Part shown: one piece after another, positions 48,701 through 62,200 of the stretch | Layout: the number at the start of each line of letters is the position of its first letter | How positions within the stretch are numbered: position 1 is the stretch's first letter | From: Gorsachius magnificus | Lineage: Eukaryota > Chordata > Aves > Pelecaniformes > Ardeidae | Length of the DNA: 64,000 bases | Direction of reading: 5' to 3' | NCBI GenBank assembly: GCA_034008185.1 | Contig: CM067082.1 | Coordinates: 87,791,684 to 87,855,683, forward strand | Program-made: the position numbers and the translations under genes | Notes under the pieces: model-generated | Told to the model about the DNA's origin: nothing | The model's database searches: none | The model's input: only the letters and a program-made list of their open reading frames with translations

Positions 48701-49699
48701 CTAGGACCTCCTGGCTAAAAGCTGGGAATGGTCATGCTTTGAGCTGAAGGAGGGCATATATTTTTCAGCACAGAAAGGGGTACATACTCCTTTGCAATGA
48801 CTGAACAGAGACTGTTCAATAACAGATCCATCCTCACAGGCAGAGCTGAAGAGTTTTCTCAAAGACTTGCTCTTTTCAAGCAGAGCATCAGCAGACGATA
48901 AGGCACCAGAGTCAGCTCCAGGGTCCCTGTGGCAGAGGCCATATCTGATGACAGCAGTGATCTGTTCCAGACAGCATCTCTACAGGAAATATCCCTGACC
49001 CTACTGATTTTCTCCCACTGCCTGAATAATTCCAGAGTTTCTTCCCTCCTTGCTTTCCCAGCCCATTGCTCTGGCGTATAACACCCAGCCACGATGCAGC
49101 TATTATGCACCCAAGGCTCCCTCACAAACAGCCCTAGTAAACTAGCCTGAGGATGCCACAGCACACAATCACAAAGAAACAAAGGTCATCTTTTCCTAAA
49201 AGAATACACTGATAGGATGCATTGGTGTTAGCGGGACTTCCAGTTTAAGAGATAGCTGTTTGGATAGGCAAAGCTCCTGAAGTTCTGGTCAGATTGATAG
49301 CTTAGCTCAGAAATCTGGCATTTGGATTAAAGCAGTATAGAAATGAATCTTGTATTTGACATTTAAAACACTTTCAAAGGGAACCTTTTCCACTGCCTGT
49401 AGTTTCTTAAATCATGGCAGAAAGAACTGCCATGGCAGAACAGTGTGAGAAATTACTCTCCCAACTGCTTCTCTGTTTTCCCACATTATGACGGAAGACG
49501 TTAGCCCCTGAATCATTTTACATGCTGGCATTATGTGCAACAACACTGTGTGTAATAAACAGACGATGCAACAGAAAGAAAATTTGAAAATTCATTTCTC
49601 CTTTCTTTTGGACAACATCTAGAATATAAATGTGGTTTGTGGCAGCACCAGCTGAAAGAAAAGAAAGGGCTGCTTTTGGAGGGCTAGCATGACTAAACA
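45772..49699. other. Non-genic stretch
   Basis: No gene is recognised. Holds the G16 run (listed separately), an A12 run at 48033-48044 and a series of frames below 110 codons on both strands. The segment 48190-48480 has open frames of 69-83 codons on opposite strands with no recognisable product; it may be an unrecognised old repeat. Confidence 0.5.
46261..46276. repeat. G16 homopolymer followed by purine tract
   Basis: Run of 16 G, then AGAGAAG and an A12 run. With the C20 run 490 bp upstream it forms a widely spaced inverted G/C homopolymer pair. Simple repeat. Confidence 0.95.
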
Positions 49700-49795
49700 C
49701 TTTGGATTTATACAGTCTGACTCCCATTTCCTGTGCGACCCTGGCAAAGTCACTTATTGTAATGTTTTCAGAATTGGGTGCTATTTCCTCAGGCT
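49700..49795 (+). mobile_element. Possible MIR-like fragment
   Basis: TTTCCTGTGCGACCCTGGCAAAGTCACTTATTGTAATG resembles the MIR CORE (cctgtgtgaccttgggcaagtcactt). Only this central block is recognisable; head and tail are lost. Weaker than the two copies at 3.4 and 10.4 kb. Confidence 0.45.
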
Positions 49796-51396
49796 TTCAT
49801 TCTTCTTCTCATCTCCTGGGTATCTGACTCTTTTGCATGTACAACCAATAGCAAAAGTAAGTGTCCGAATGGACTTTATGGAATCTCTGGATCTTGACCC
49901 TTGGAGGGCTTCAGAGCTGTTTGATGTAACATATATATGGCATGATTTGTTAGCTTGTTCCCAGACTTCCCCATAAAACTTTGAGTTTTATAGAAAGCTT
50001 TTATGGACTGCCAGCGTTCTGAAAGCCTTGTTTGAGACAGCTAAGTCGTCCAGATGAAGTCAGTGGGAGATACAGTAATTCTGAAATATCAGATTTTTTT
50101 CCAAATTAATTCTTTCCTATGCACATTAAATGATGCATTTAACAACAGAAGGACACAAAACTGAAAAGTGTGTGTTTCGCCTCCCCCTTATTTTTTGGCT
50201 TTCGGATGGTGAGGTTAGCTATTCAGGAATGGTGTGAGGCAGAAGATGTAAGGAGACAACCACTGAAAAGACCTTCATACTTGAAGGGATGGAAATAATA
50301 TGCTTTATACATATGTTTTATACCTATGCTTTATATATAAAGTGCTTTGTACATTTGCTAGGAACTTGGATTGATTTATAAGAAACATCCTCTAAAACCC
50401 AGATATTCAGGTTAAATTAGTAATTGCAATCTTATTCTGCTGCAGTGCTAAATAGTACATACTTTCTGACTGAAAGAATCAGTCCAGCAAGGAAGGACTA
50501 AACCTGACTCTAAATATGAACAGACCAAAGCCTTGCTAATCTGTCAGATTAGCTGTTGTTGGAAATTCAGATACACTGTGTACTTCATCTTTATCTTCAC
50601 CAGTCTCTCTCTTGTTTGAGTTCAGACTGAGTTAGTCTATCAACTTTCACAATCATCAGAAATCACGTTCTGGTAAATAATCAGGCAAGTCTGGAGGAGC
50701 ACAGGAAGTCAAAATGCTCTAACAGTGCTTGGAAAAATGTAAAACTCTCTGTTGGTGGTTATCCCACCAGCCTTAGATATTCTCTAATTTTTTATCTCAG
50801 GACAATTTCAGTGATGCCATCTTATGGTTCTCACTGATTTTTAGCATGTATATGCTCTACATTTTACTGTGCCATAGGAAATGTCATTTCTCATTGCCAT
50901 GGCTTGAACTTTAATTTCCAGTTTCCTCCTTTCAATTGTGTGCACATGAAGCTTTCACTGGCTAGCATTTCTTCTCCTCTTCTTTCTTTTTTAAGAATGT
51001 ATGTAAGCATGTCATCACTTAAATGCTCTACATAGCTCTTAATAGAAGTTCTGTTAAGTGAAAACTATGCCAAGGTGAAAATATCCCTTGCTTTACATGC
51101 CAGATCATAAAACCAGCTTAGTTTTTCTTAAAATTCTGGACATAAGGTTTGCTCATAAAAATTGAAAATGGTAACAAACTTCTGATGAGCCTGTTCTCTA
51201 GTTCCTGAGCAGATCCAATTGCCAGAAGCAGGACAGTGGACAACAGTGTCTGCTGCTCTTACCAGCAAAACCTACACTGTGACAATAACCAGAAAAGAAA
51301 GGAAAGCGTATGCATTTTTTGCAGTAATTAAGCTAAAACGAAGTGGAGTGAAAGTCTTCTGTACAGGTGAACGTAATATTGCATCCCTGTTAGTGA
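49796..51396. other. Non-genic stretch
   Basis: No gene or further repeat is recognised. AT-rich sequence with frames up to 78 codons. Nothing stands out. Confidence 0.5.
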
Positions 51397-51530
51397 ATAG
51401 AATCATAGAACCATTTAGGTTGGAAAAGACCTTTAAGATCAAGTCCAGCTGTTAACCTAACCCTGCCATCCCACCACTAAATCATGTCCCTAAGCACCTC
51501 ATCTGCCCATCTTTTAAATATCTCCAGGGA
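51397..51530 (-). mobile_element. CR1 LINE, 3'-end fragment
   Basis: The low-coordinate end has AATCATAGAACCATTTAGG, the CR1 tail and 3' block; then GACCTTTAAGATC, CCTAACCCTGCCATCCC and ATGTCCCTAAGCACCTC follow, as in the longer copy at 30.1 kb. Against that copy it lacks about 3 bp after AAGATC and is cut off at about 51530 after TCTCCAGGGA. It belongs to the same CR1 subfamily. It contains at most the last few ORF2 codons and no functional protein. Confidence 0.95.
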
Positions 51531-53378
51531 ATACTGACAAGCAACTGTGGCAGTCACTGTGCTTGCACTGACTGCCTTTTGCACTAGCAAAATCCAGTTG
51601 TGCCAAGATTAGTCAATAAAAGTAATAAAAGCAGATGAGTAAACTGTGATGCAGCTATGAAATACAGAAAAGTAAGCTAAAATATCAGGGGGAAAAAAAA
51701 TAAAAGGCAACACCTGGAAAACAACAAAAACCTGCAAAACCAAGATCTGAATAGGATCAGACGAATTAGCTGTGGCATTAGCTTCAGATTGCCTTAAAAC
51801 ATAACGAAAGATACCATTGTGTGTAAAAAGGGGGGGAAAAAAAAGGGACTTGGCTCCAATAGCTTTCGTAGCTGCCACTTCCTAATATTTTGGAAACAAA
51901 GAAACTGCAGTACACAAACTGTTTGATTTGAATGGGAACACAAACTTTCTAACACCTCAGTAAATACTTGAAAGAAAGCATTACTCTAATATCTGTAAAT
52001 CAGGGCACGTCAAATTAACCCCATGTTCATTAAAAAGCTTGCTGATTTTATGTTTTTGTTATCATTCTGATACAAGTCTGAGAACAAAAGTGCTTGCCAA
52101 TTCCAGTCAAATAGGATAAGAGCATTAATTCTTGTTTGGATGCAAGAGCAACATAAATCATCTGTTCCAAGCTAACAATTTAAAGAGTGCACAGCACGTT
52201 ATATTAAATAAAGTATTAACACTGAGTTAAGAACACCTATTAAGGGACTTTGAGAGTTCTGGCTCACATTACCTTACACCAGTTTTGAAATAACCTTATT
52301 CCAGCTTTTTAATCCCATAATTATTCCACAACAGTATTGTCAGAAAACTCCACTGCTTCTAACAATTTGTAGCTGTAAGACATTATGTGAACCACTTCGG
52401 TTAAATTCTTGTACTTAATCATATTATCAGTCACATTAGTGACTTATGGTTTAAGTTTTAAGATATATAACTTTGTAATTGCAAGATGATTAAATAAAGT
52501 ATACTTGATAATCTACATTTCTGGTTTTTTTGAAACAAATTGCTGAAATACTGAAAAAAAATCAATTTTTATGTGTGCACACAAATATATGCATAGACAT
52601 GTATACACGCACGCTTACATTTAATGCATACTTGTGATTGGCCTTCACTCAGTCATTTAACAGAATGATTTCTTCCCAGTCATTTTTTCAAAGCTGATAG
52701 GTCAACTGTATCTGACGCTTTTCTTTCAGGACTTCAGTTTTCTTTCCAAGACGTTTTCTCTTGGTCTATTCCCAATTTCAATGGCTGTACTAGATCTGCA
52801 ATTGTGCAGGTACTCGTTTTAGACATTGCCGCAGAATTAATTTATAGCCTGAGATGCTGAGAGTGCAAGAATTCCTTAGTGGTGAGGCTGACCTGGCAGC
52901 AAAAGGGAATGGTGGGTGGCACATTCATGAACTTAGGCATTGGCTTGTATATCTGGTCAGACAGACCATATCCATCACCTGCTTGGAGCAGGAAAGAGAC
53001 TGCTACCCTAAACACCTTGTTCCAAGACATTATTCTCAATCTCATTTAATGGAGTTATGTCTTTCTCAGTGACACCTGTGATCTCTTTGACTCAAGTAGG
53101 TGGGACTCTGTGTGTATGGAGTGTCTAGGGGGGATATGGCAACTATATAAGTTTATACAAATACATATCTACAAAGAGCTCTCCAATGTTACAAATTATT
53201 GATGTTTAGCTAGGAATCAGAGAAAACTTAGGAAATTTTTCTGATGGCAAAAAGTTCAGATGGTCTGAAGTCAGTACTATGAAACAAACCTAACAAAAAT
53301 ATCTCTATGTTACTGTAGTTGTCAGAGGTAGGGACTAATGACCTTGAAAAAGTAGTTCTCTTACTGCATCTACTTTTT
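51531..53378. other. Non-genic stretch
   Basis: No gene is recognised. The A-rich block at about 51829-51845 and the TG/TA-rich part at about 52570-52620 are simple sequence. Open frames are below 90 codons. Confidence 0.55.
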
Positions 53379-53529
53379 GGCCCTTCAGTACAAGAAAGAC
53401 AGGGACAAACTGGAGAGAGTCTCACTGAAGGCCATTTGGATGGGCCGAGGACTGGAGCCATACATGGGAGTTGGTCTGGATGACCTCCTCAAGTCCCTTC
53501 CAGCCTGAATTATTCTATGACTCTGTTAG
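53379..53529 (+). mobile_element. CR1 LINE fragment with internal deletion
   Basis: The left part (CCCTTCAGTACAAGAAAGAC, then GACAAACTGGAGAGAGTCTC and GGGCCGAGGACTGGAGCC) corresponds to CR1 ORF2 just before its C-terminal [10 protein letters not shown] region. The right part (GGTCTGGATGACCTCCTCAAG, then CCCTTCCAGCCTGAATTATTCTATGA) is the CR1 3' end. The ORF2 C-terminus that normally lies between, several hundred bases, is missing, with the junction at about 53460-53472. It is the only plus-strand CR1 in the window. Confidence 0.85.
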
Positions 53530-56230
53530 TCTTTCAGGTACTTCACTAGAAATTATTTGGAATATAACAAGAATAATATAAAGTGAAAAAAGGTTCCAAG
53601 GATCATCCTGGTCTATGTCTTTTCTACCCCCTCCTTGGCCAGATTTTCCATCTGATGTAACTCCATAAAGCTTTAAGCTAAGAATCTAGTGCCCAAACCT
53701 GTTGGATGTAAATACATTTGGCATGGAAATTGATTGGGACAATTAGCTGAATAAATAGATATAACATATCTTTAAGTGCCGTAAAAGTGACATGACTGCA
53801 GGTAAATCATATGAATAATTACAACCAGCAGTCAGGTTTTCCAGTCACCCTCCGTACATTGAATTGCAGGGCCTTCTGGTGACTGATTTGCCACTTTTTG
53901 TAGAGAAATTAAAGAACAGATTTGCAGCGATGGTCAAGCTATAAGGTACCAGTGAATGAACATCGAAAATACTCAAACATGACACCTTTTAAGAAACATT
54001 GAATTTTGCTTCATCTTTGTTACTTCTCACAAATATAAATGTGAGTACAGTGTCAAAAGAGTGAATTTTTATGTCTGGAACTGAGATTAATTCATTAATT
54101 AAATGAAAATAATTTTGTGGAAGAAATAAACCTTACTTCAGGCAGAAATGAAAGCAGTTTATAAAACCTTACAAAAACAGAGAAAATAAGAAAACTGCAT
54201 GATTTAGATAACCACTCTGATTGTATGAACTATTTAATTCTCAAAGGAACTTTCCAAGCAGAGAATCTGTGGGAAAATCAAATATGAACATTGTTTACAT
54301 GACACATAATTGAAATTTTTTTCATTTGACATTTTAGACAAAAATTCCATTTCAGAAAAAAAGCCCAATTCTATTGAAACGGTCCATTGTAAATTTAAAA
54401 TAAAAGCTAAAATGGCAATGAAAAATAAACAGAACAAACACAGAGTAAAATTTTCCCCCATTTTAGTACATAGCTCAGTTAGTTTTTGAGCTGGGAAGAT
54501 TCTGAAAACCTCTGGATATACTTTTATATACACACAAAGAAATTGTTTTCATAGAAATTTTTCAACACCTGACTTCCTATCCAGCTCTACTTTTCACAGA
54601 AATATTTAAGCATCTAAAAAGCAAAAAAATTTACACCAAAATGAGAACTAAATTTTCTGAAAATAATAAGCTGCTATTACAGATAGATTATCCAGCTCAT
54701 GAATTTACCAAAGAGATTCTGTCTTTTACATCCTGCAATAATTTAGATTTAGATTTTGGATTTCTGGTCTTAACATCTTCTTCTTTATATATATATGCGT
54801 ATGTGTGTACATCTCTCTCAATCACTTTCTTTTCATATATACATATAAACTCCAATAGATAAGAAAACTTCATGTGACAGTTTTGGCTAACCTTTTCTTT
54901 CTCCCCTTTTAGCTTGTTTTATTTCTGATTAACACAATTATTTCCCAGTAAGACCTGAACTCTACAGCAAGCCATGACTGTATTGGCATGGGCCAAGATG
55001 TTCTCTTGTAAAGGGTATTGTAAAAGAGAAGGTTTGGGGAACATGAGGGTAGGTTTTTTGTACCTTCCCTGTTTCAGCTGAAAATTACTGTTGTGAAATG
55101 TAGCTGAACCTCTACTTTGTCCAAGGGAGAACATGCATACTTATATTTCAGAACTCAGGTCCAGCTTGGCCGAAAAATCCACACATGTACCCCTCACTGC
55201 TGATTTTCAGTCCCTCTGAATGGGATCTTCCTCTAGATGTACTGAGAGCCCCAAGTGTGAGAAAACCCATTTGGAAATGCCAGGGAAAGAAAAAGTCAAA
55301 AAAAGACTTTGTATCTGTTTGGTCATAATTACTTATGTAAACTGGGCTATAAACTAATGTTACTTATTCATAACGCTTTCAGGCACTCAGTTGATATAAA
55401 CATGCAAAGTCTGAAGGGGTACCCAAGGATCGTCAGCCTGGAAATCTGGTGAGGATTCACTTGCTGGGTCGGTAGCTCAAGCTTCCAACCGCGTTCATGT
55501 CAGGCCCTCAGATTCTGGATGAAACCAGAGTGCATTGCCAACCACAACAGACAAGAGATAACTAGATGTTTTCCAGCCTCAGGAAAAAATCTACTTCAGA
55601 TAGCTACACCCTGAAATTTGAACCACAGTTCAGATCTGTTCTTATTTTGTCTGGTCTCTGCCTGTGTGAGACACTTGAAGAATTCAGATTCTTACTTATA
55701 TTTTCTAAGGCAATGCTAACATCAGGTCAAACACAAAAAATTTAAAATAAACATCACTGAATCTTGGTCTGAACTGGAAAAAAACTGTAAAAACCAGCAA
55801 GGCTAGCAATTAAGCAGATGGCTGCAGTTACTCGGGCAGTATAATACCACTGATACTTACTATATGAAGCACAAAGGTTATTGAGCTCCTTGGGCTTCCA
55901 GAGTTTATTCATTAGATCCACCCGTTCTCTTTATTTTCATACGCCAAACACTAGCCTTTGGAGACATGGACCTTCTTTCCTTATACATACTTTCAGCTCC
56001 TAATGCAGTGGAGTCCTACTTCTCAGCTGAATCCTGCATGTTAGTTCGAGAGATCAAAATACTCTTATGCAACGGAGCCATAAGGAGGCAAGCGAAGATG
56101 GGTTTCCCAGCCTTTTCCAGTCTGGTTTTCTGTTAGGCAGCAACAGAACACCAACAGATTTGACTATAACACAGAGATGACAATGCTGCAGTTAAGTTCC
56201 CTTTAGCTTTATGGGTTTGAGAACACTGTT
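53530..56230. other. AT-rich non-genic stretch
   Basis: No gene or repeat family is recognised. TA/TG-rich microsatellite-like bits lie at about 54786-54845. Frames are below 100 codons. Nothing else is notable. Confidence 0.55.
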
Positions 56231-56231
56231 T

Positions 56232-56255
56232 AAAAAAAAAGGGGGGGGGGGGGGG
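56232..56255. repeat. A9-G15 homopolymer pair
   Basis: Nine A directly followed by 15 G and then AGGG. Simple purine tract; the poly-lysine/glycine and poly-proline/phenylalanine frames over it are artefacts of the tract. Confidence 0.95.
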
Positions 56256-59200
56256 AGGGAAAGTGGGGAAGAAGGTACCATCTGTTTTTGCCAAGTTTGG
56301 TTTTTTTTCCAAACACTTGCAGTGCTGTCCATTGACAGACATACCCGTGCTAGTTTCCTTCCATGTCAAATAATGTCATGCAATGCACTCGTTTTGGGTC
56401 AGATGCTAACATAAAAAGAGGAGGGGCTGGGTTTTTTCTAAGAGCATGTTCATTTGAAAAGGTACTTATTCAGTATATTACATCAGTTTTCCACTGGGGT
56501 TGGCTTTGCTCTCAGTGTTCTTCTCACTGAACTGATTTGGAATCAATGCCCGATCTCGTGCCTCTCTTGCAGCTTGCCTTCAGAGTCTTCTCCTTAAGGA
56601 AATTATGCATGGAAATTCCTTTTTACAAGCTTTTACTGAAACCACAAGTCTGTATCTGAAATATATACTACTGCAAAATTTTGCCCAAAGCTTTGTCTTG
56701 GCTATATAAAGAAATTATAGGTGTGGACCAATTTTTGAATTAGCATGAAAACTGCTTTTATGTGCATATGAGACAGGCCTTTGAAACATCTTGCCAAAGG
56801 CTTTTTTGTCTTCTGGTTGTTATAAGAAAACATGGTTGCCCAAAAGAAAAAACCTGATCATGGTTCCACATTAATCAGATTCACAATCGTGTCCTAATGC
56901 AATTTGTCCTAATCCATTTCTAAGGAAGACAACCATTTATGATTTGGAAAGACATGTGGGAATAAATGTGGCTATATGGAAATCCCCTGAGTCCTCTATG
57001 TACTATATTTTACCAGTTCATAAAAAAAACTAATTACATTTTAGAGAAGAAGGCATTATAGATGCAATGTATATTCTAACACAAACCCCCTCTACCTGGG
57101 TGTCCTACAATCAAACTGTGCTCAGTTTGCAATATCACAGTGCATTTTATATCTCTGTGGCTGGTTTTAGAATAATGATGCCATGCTTAACACATTTTAA
57201 TACTGATCACACATTTCAGCACGTGGCTGAAAATGCTGCTATGCTTGTTTTGTTTGGTAAAAGAATGCCTTCTGCTTAGCATGGCAGCAAATTGCCCTTG
57301 CAGCAAAATAGATAATTACTTGGTGCCCACAGAATAAATTAATTAATACTTGTGCAAACATCTGTATATTCATCCATACACAAACCCCTATATAGTTATA
57401 TCATTAAATGACGTGCTCCAGAGAATGAAGAGAGAGTTCAGTGTGTTCAGGAATCTGTTTAGACGAATCTACCCCACCCCCTGCACATGCACATTGGGAA
57501 GTGAAAGGTGGGATGGGAAAGTGTACAAGAAAACCCTTAAGAAAAGACTTAGCTTTAAACATATGAGTTGTCCCACTGGAATTGTGTGAATAAAGTTAAC
57601 CATAAGTGTTTTGAGGAGTGGGGTCCTAAAATAATATGGTGGAGTTCCAAATGTAAAACAGTCAAGGTTTATTTGCACTGAAATTCTTTCATGTGCTATT
57701 TCCCTCCATACACACACATTAAAATATTATAAATGTTATTGTTAGGAAAAAATTTGCTATAAACATTACTGACTATAATGAATGGCATAAAACTGGGACA
57801 GGTCGGCAGTGTAAATAATCAGAGTCTTTCTATTTACCCATTTGTAATAATTAGGAGATCGTGTAACTCATGAAATCATAGTTATCCAACATTTCATCAT
57901 TTGTTTTTTACCTGAAAAATTTGAGGGGGAATGTTTTTCTTTTCACGCTCACATCTGTGGATGATCCTTTCTTCTTTAGCTGGTGAAAATTGAGGTCCTA
58001 GTTCCAAGCTTATCATCTGCCTTATCCTTTTTATCAGGTGATGGGTTTCACATACTGGAAAAGTTGCTGTTCTTGAAGAAACAAGGATTTTGCATGCACC
58101 CTGTAAAGGAATTTTTTTGTTTCTTTGCCTGATGAAAAATATAGCTCTGCCTGAAGTCAAAGTTTTGTTTTACACGGGATTGCAAGACAGAAAAATTTGG
58201 CCCTGTTCCAAACTGGAGCAAACCCCAAAATAGTGGAGTTGCTGCTGAAGAAAAATTCCACTACTTGTTCAAAACACCTTGATTTTATTTTGTGCAGCTA
58301 TAATGTTAAATAAGACAAATGGGAAGAAAATAAAGTGAAAGGCTGTTGAAAATTAAAAATCTGTTTGAATCCCAAAATGTCAAAGCAATATTTCAATATG
58401 AAATTATTTTTTAAGATTTTCTGAATAAAAATGACATTGCAAAGCATTTCAAATTTTAAAAACCTGCATATTTCAAAAAAGAAAAATTTCCTCAAAGTGT
58501 CTTAAACCATCTTAAAAAATCAACATAAAATTGTTTCTTCATAAGAAAGTTAGAATGTTAGGATTTTTCCTTTCTTTTTTAGTTATTTCCTTTTAAACAC
58601 ACAGAAGTGCAATATCCCCACTTGTTGTTCTAGTGATTCTGGATGTAATGCCCCATACGGCTAAAAAGAATTAATTTACCCCTTGAAGCTTTATAGTCAC
58701 TGTCAGAATGAATTTTGCCGTTCAGAAAACTTCATGCCTTGACAGCAGCACCGACAATCAAAGATTCGGCACAAACTTCAGCGCGGGGAAAGGTGCGTTA
58801 TAAGAACAACTTTACTGGTAGCTTCTCCTAATGCATAAGCAGAACCTAAAGTAATTCATAACAACCGAGTGAAGTTTAGTTTCCAAGAAAATAGAAAGTC
58901 TTCAACAAGTTTACAGCTGAGTAGAAAGTGAGACACAATACATTTTTGTTTCAGAGCACTGCATGAGTAGATCTCCAAACTGAAGTCCTAATTAATGTAT
59001 GAACCAAACATTGCAGCAAGTAAAAGAGAAGAAACCATCTCACTTCAAGTTACTATATATACACACACATATACAAAATGGAACTGTTCTCCTTTGATTT
59101 TTTGTTGTTATTGTTTTGGTTTGTAGGCTTTGGGGTTTTTTTATTGCTACATTTGATCTTGCTTTTATTTGAAAAATCATTTTTCCCCATGTACTTGGTT

Positions 59201-62200
59201 TCAATGCTTGGCATATGTTTCTTATGCACATATCACATAACATGTAGGCCTGGACACCATCATTGGTCTAGACAATACCACTGGGCAAACTTTGCAGTCA
59301 TATGACAAAAAGAATCTTTTTAATGTCATAGAGTATTAGAACTAATACAGATGTATTGATGTATTCTGAGCTGATGGGTAATCAGCATTCAAAACTGACA
59401 AATCTAACCAGGTATGAAAATAAACATGTGCTCAACTAGAGATATTTTGGAAAGAACAGTTATCAAAGAATGGACATACAACACTTTCTCAAATTTTGCC
59501 TTTTTTATACTGGATGTACAAAAATAAAGGTACCTAAAAAATCTCTTTTTTTGTTTTTAAATATTTAATTTTAGATTTATTAAACCTGAAAGTTGCAGAC
59601 ATAGTTTCTGCAAGCTCAGCATGCTCAATATGTAATTTTGAGTACCTTTAACAAGACAAGACTGATTTTCCTATTGGGAAGATTAATTTCTCATTGCTGT
59701 TGTTGTATAAGTACAGGCCTGTTTTCCTTTGTAATAAATAAAGCTGAAGTCAACACATGTAACCACCGGTATAATACGTGCATGTTGTGAAACTTGCCTT
59801 GACTCAAACCTGTTTAATGGTTTTCCACTGAAAATTCAACATCTGCCAACACCACACAAATCTTGATAACTGATGTCATCATGAACCCATTAAGCCTTGG
59901 TTTTTAGCATGTTAGGAAAACAAAGGGTTTATGGAAGACTGCTAACAGAGGGCTAAATCCTGGAGCCCTTATTCAACAGTAGGAATTGTTCCTTAAGTAA
60001 GGTGTGAGTAAGAACATCTTAAACCTGGCAAAATGTAAGCAAGCTCTTGTTCCACATTAAATTTAATTAGCCAAGTCATTCATGAAAATGACACCGTAAG
60101 ATATGAAACCTGTCACTGCAAATCACCTGTGTTTGTGCCTTTCGTCACTGAGGCTGGTTTGGGAATGCACGTCCTGCCACACCAGCTACTGGCTTTGATG
60201 TGTCACAGCTGTGATACCGCAGCAAGGAAAAGCCATTTAAATGGGGGAGGGGAGCTCTGGAGAAGTCAGGCATTTCTCCCTAAGGATCTGAAACTTCTCA
60301 GCAGCGGCCATCCAGAGATACATATTGAATAAAAAGGTCCTCATACTAAAATCTCATAATATGCCTGCAGGATCCCTGTAGCTGTAGCCGGGGGAAAAGC
60401 TGTGTAGTGTTGAAACAGTAAGGAGCATCCATCCAGATAAAGGAGGAATCCCATGTTATCTCTAACATCCATACACCTGCAAAACTGATAATGCCTATCC
60501 AGCAGTTTGTTTCCTGGGCACAGAAGCGGTTAATCAAAGTTACAGCATAAGACCTGTGGGGGAGGGAAAGTCATTTAATTAATGTGCCAGATATCCTTGC
60601 CAAAGCTTTTGCCAAGATTAGGTTCAGACTGTAAAGAAATCTCCAAGAAAAGGATAATTCTCAACACCTGCGGGCACTTTTATTAGCTGCTTGCACAGAA
60701 TAGAAAACCTTATGTTAAAGCATTTGTCTCCGCTCTACCAAACTGACCTCACATGCTTTTATCTGGCCATAACCATAAGCAGATTTTAAAGCAGGCTGCA
60801 GAAGAGATTGCTAATGGGCAAGTGCTCTGTGGCAAATCCACTTGAATAAAGTAACCTGCGGGTGGAAGCAATCATATAAAGCTGTTCAAAAAGGATGCCA
60901 TCAAACTTCACTGTCAAGGGTGGATTCAGGTGCACAGAGATGGAAGAAAGCAAGAGAGGTCTCTAGTAACTTTAACATGTCCAGAAGAGGCATCCACCAT
61001 AATGCAGCATTCTGTAGATCCAGGGCCAGGCCACCAGGGCAGAACCTTGGCTTTGTTAAGGGGAATAGCAAAATTCCCAGCGCACCTCTACATTTTTTCC
61101 CCTGAAAAAAATTTCAGCGGTGTTTTGGGGCAGGGTTTGGGGGTTTTGTTTGTTGTTTTTCAGGGGGGTTTGTGGCTTTTTTTTTTCCAGAGGCAGTTGA
61201 TTCTACAAAACTCTGCAGAATGAGGTTCAAAAGTTAAATGAAGAGCCACAATGCTTTTAAGGAAACAAAACCTCAGTAAACACCTGATGCGTTTAGAAAC
61301 AGATTACAACAGATCTAGGAAATTATTATGTTTTGGTACTGTATAAGGTAACTCCTCATTAAAATGAATTAAAGTGAATTTAAGGTTTGTTTATCAGTAT
61401 TTTGTTGTGAAAGAAATTGTTTGCATCTGAAATGAACAGTTACAACTGTCTAGTGGAGACTTGTGGAATTGTTACCCACCCTTGATCCAACAATATGCAA
61501 TTCCAGCACATATAAACAGATAGACACATGGATAGACACGTGCAACCCAATTTCTGCAACCATTCATGGCACTGAAACGTGAGTTCTCGAATGTTCATTA
61601 TTCCACACACTTTAAGCAGTGTCTTTTTAATCTGTTTTATTAATTTAAATTATATTTTTCTAGTGTTCAAAAACACCCTGCCTTTTTTATAGCTAGAATG
61701 ACAGCAAAAGGGCTCTGATTTCCATTCTTCTAGTGCTAATAAAATAAAAATAAAAATTAGAAAAATAAAATAAAAATTTGAAAAATACCAACATCTGTGA
61801 CTTTGGAAAATATAGTAAAAATTTTTAGATTTTTCAAATCGTCTTGAAACATTGCCCTGCGTTTTGGTGGTGCTGCTTTTCTGGTTGCATGCTCTTGTTC
61901 CTGTCTCTGCTGCACCAGAATCCTTTCAAATAAAATGTTAATGAAATGACAACTCACAGCTCAGTAATTTCAGGTCAGATTCTTCCCTCTTCAGTCATGC
62001 TAGCTAGTACCTCAGTCTGCAAGAGCCTCAGTCAGTCACCTAAATGAGTGATGACGATAATGAATAAATGACTACGAACATCAGGAAAGCTGCAATGAAT
62101 CTAAACCTTAACTCATCTGTCCTTCCATTTTTCCCTGTAAACATCACAAAAACAGTGAATCACCCTCACTATTGATTACCCTTTACATCAGGTAGGGTAA

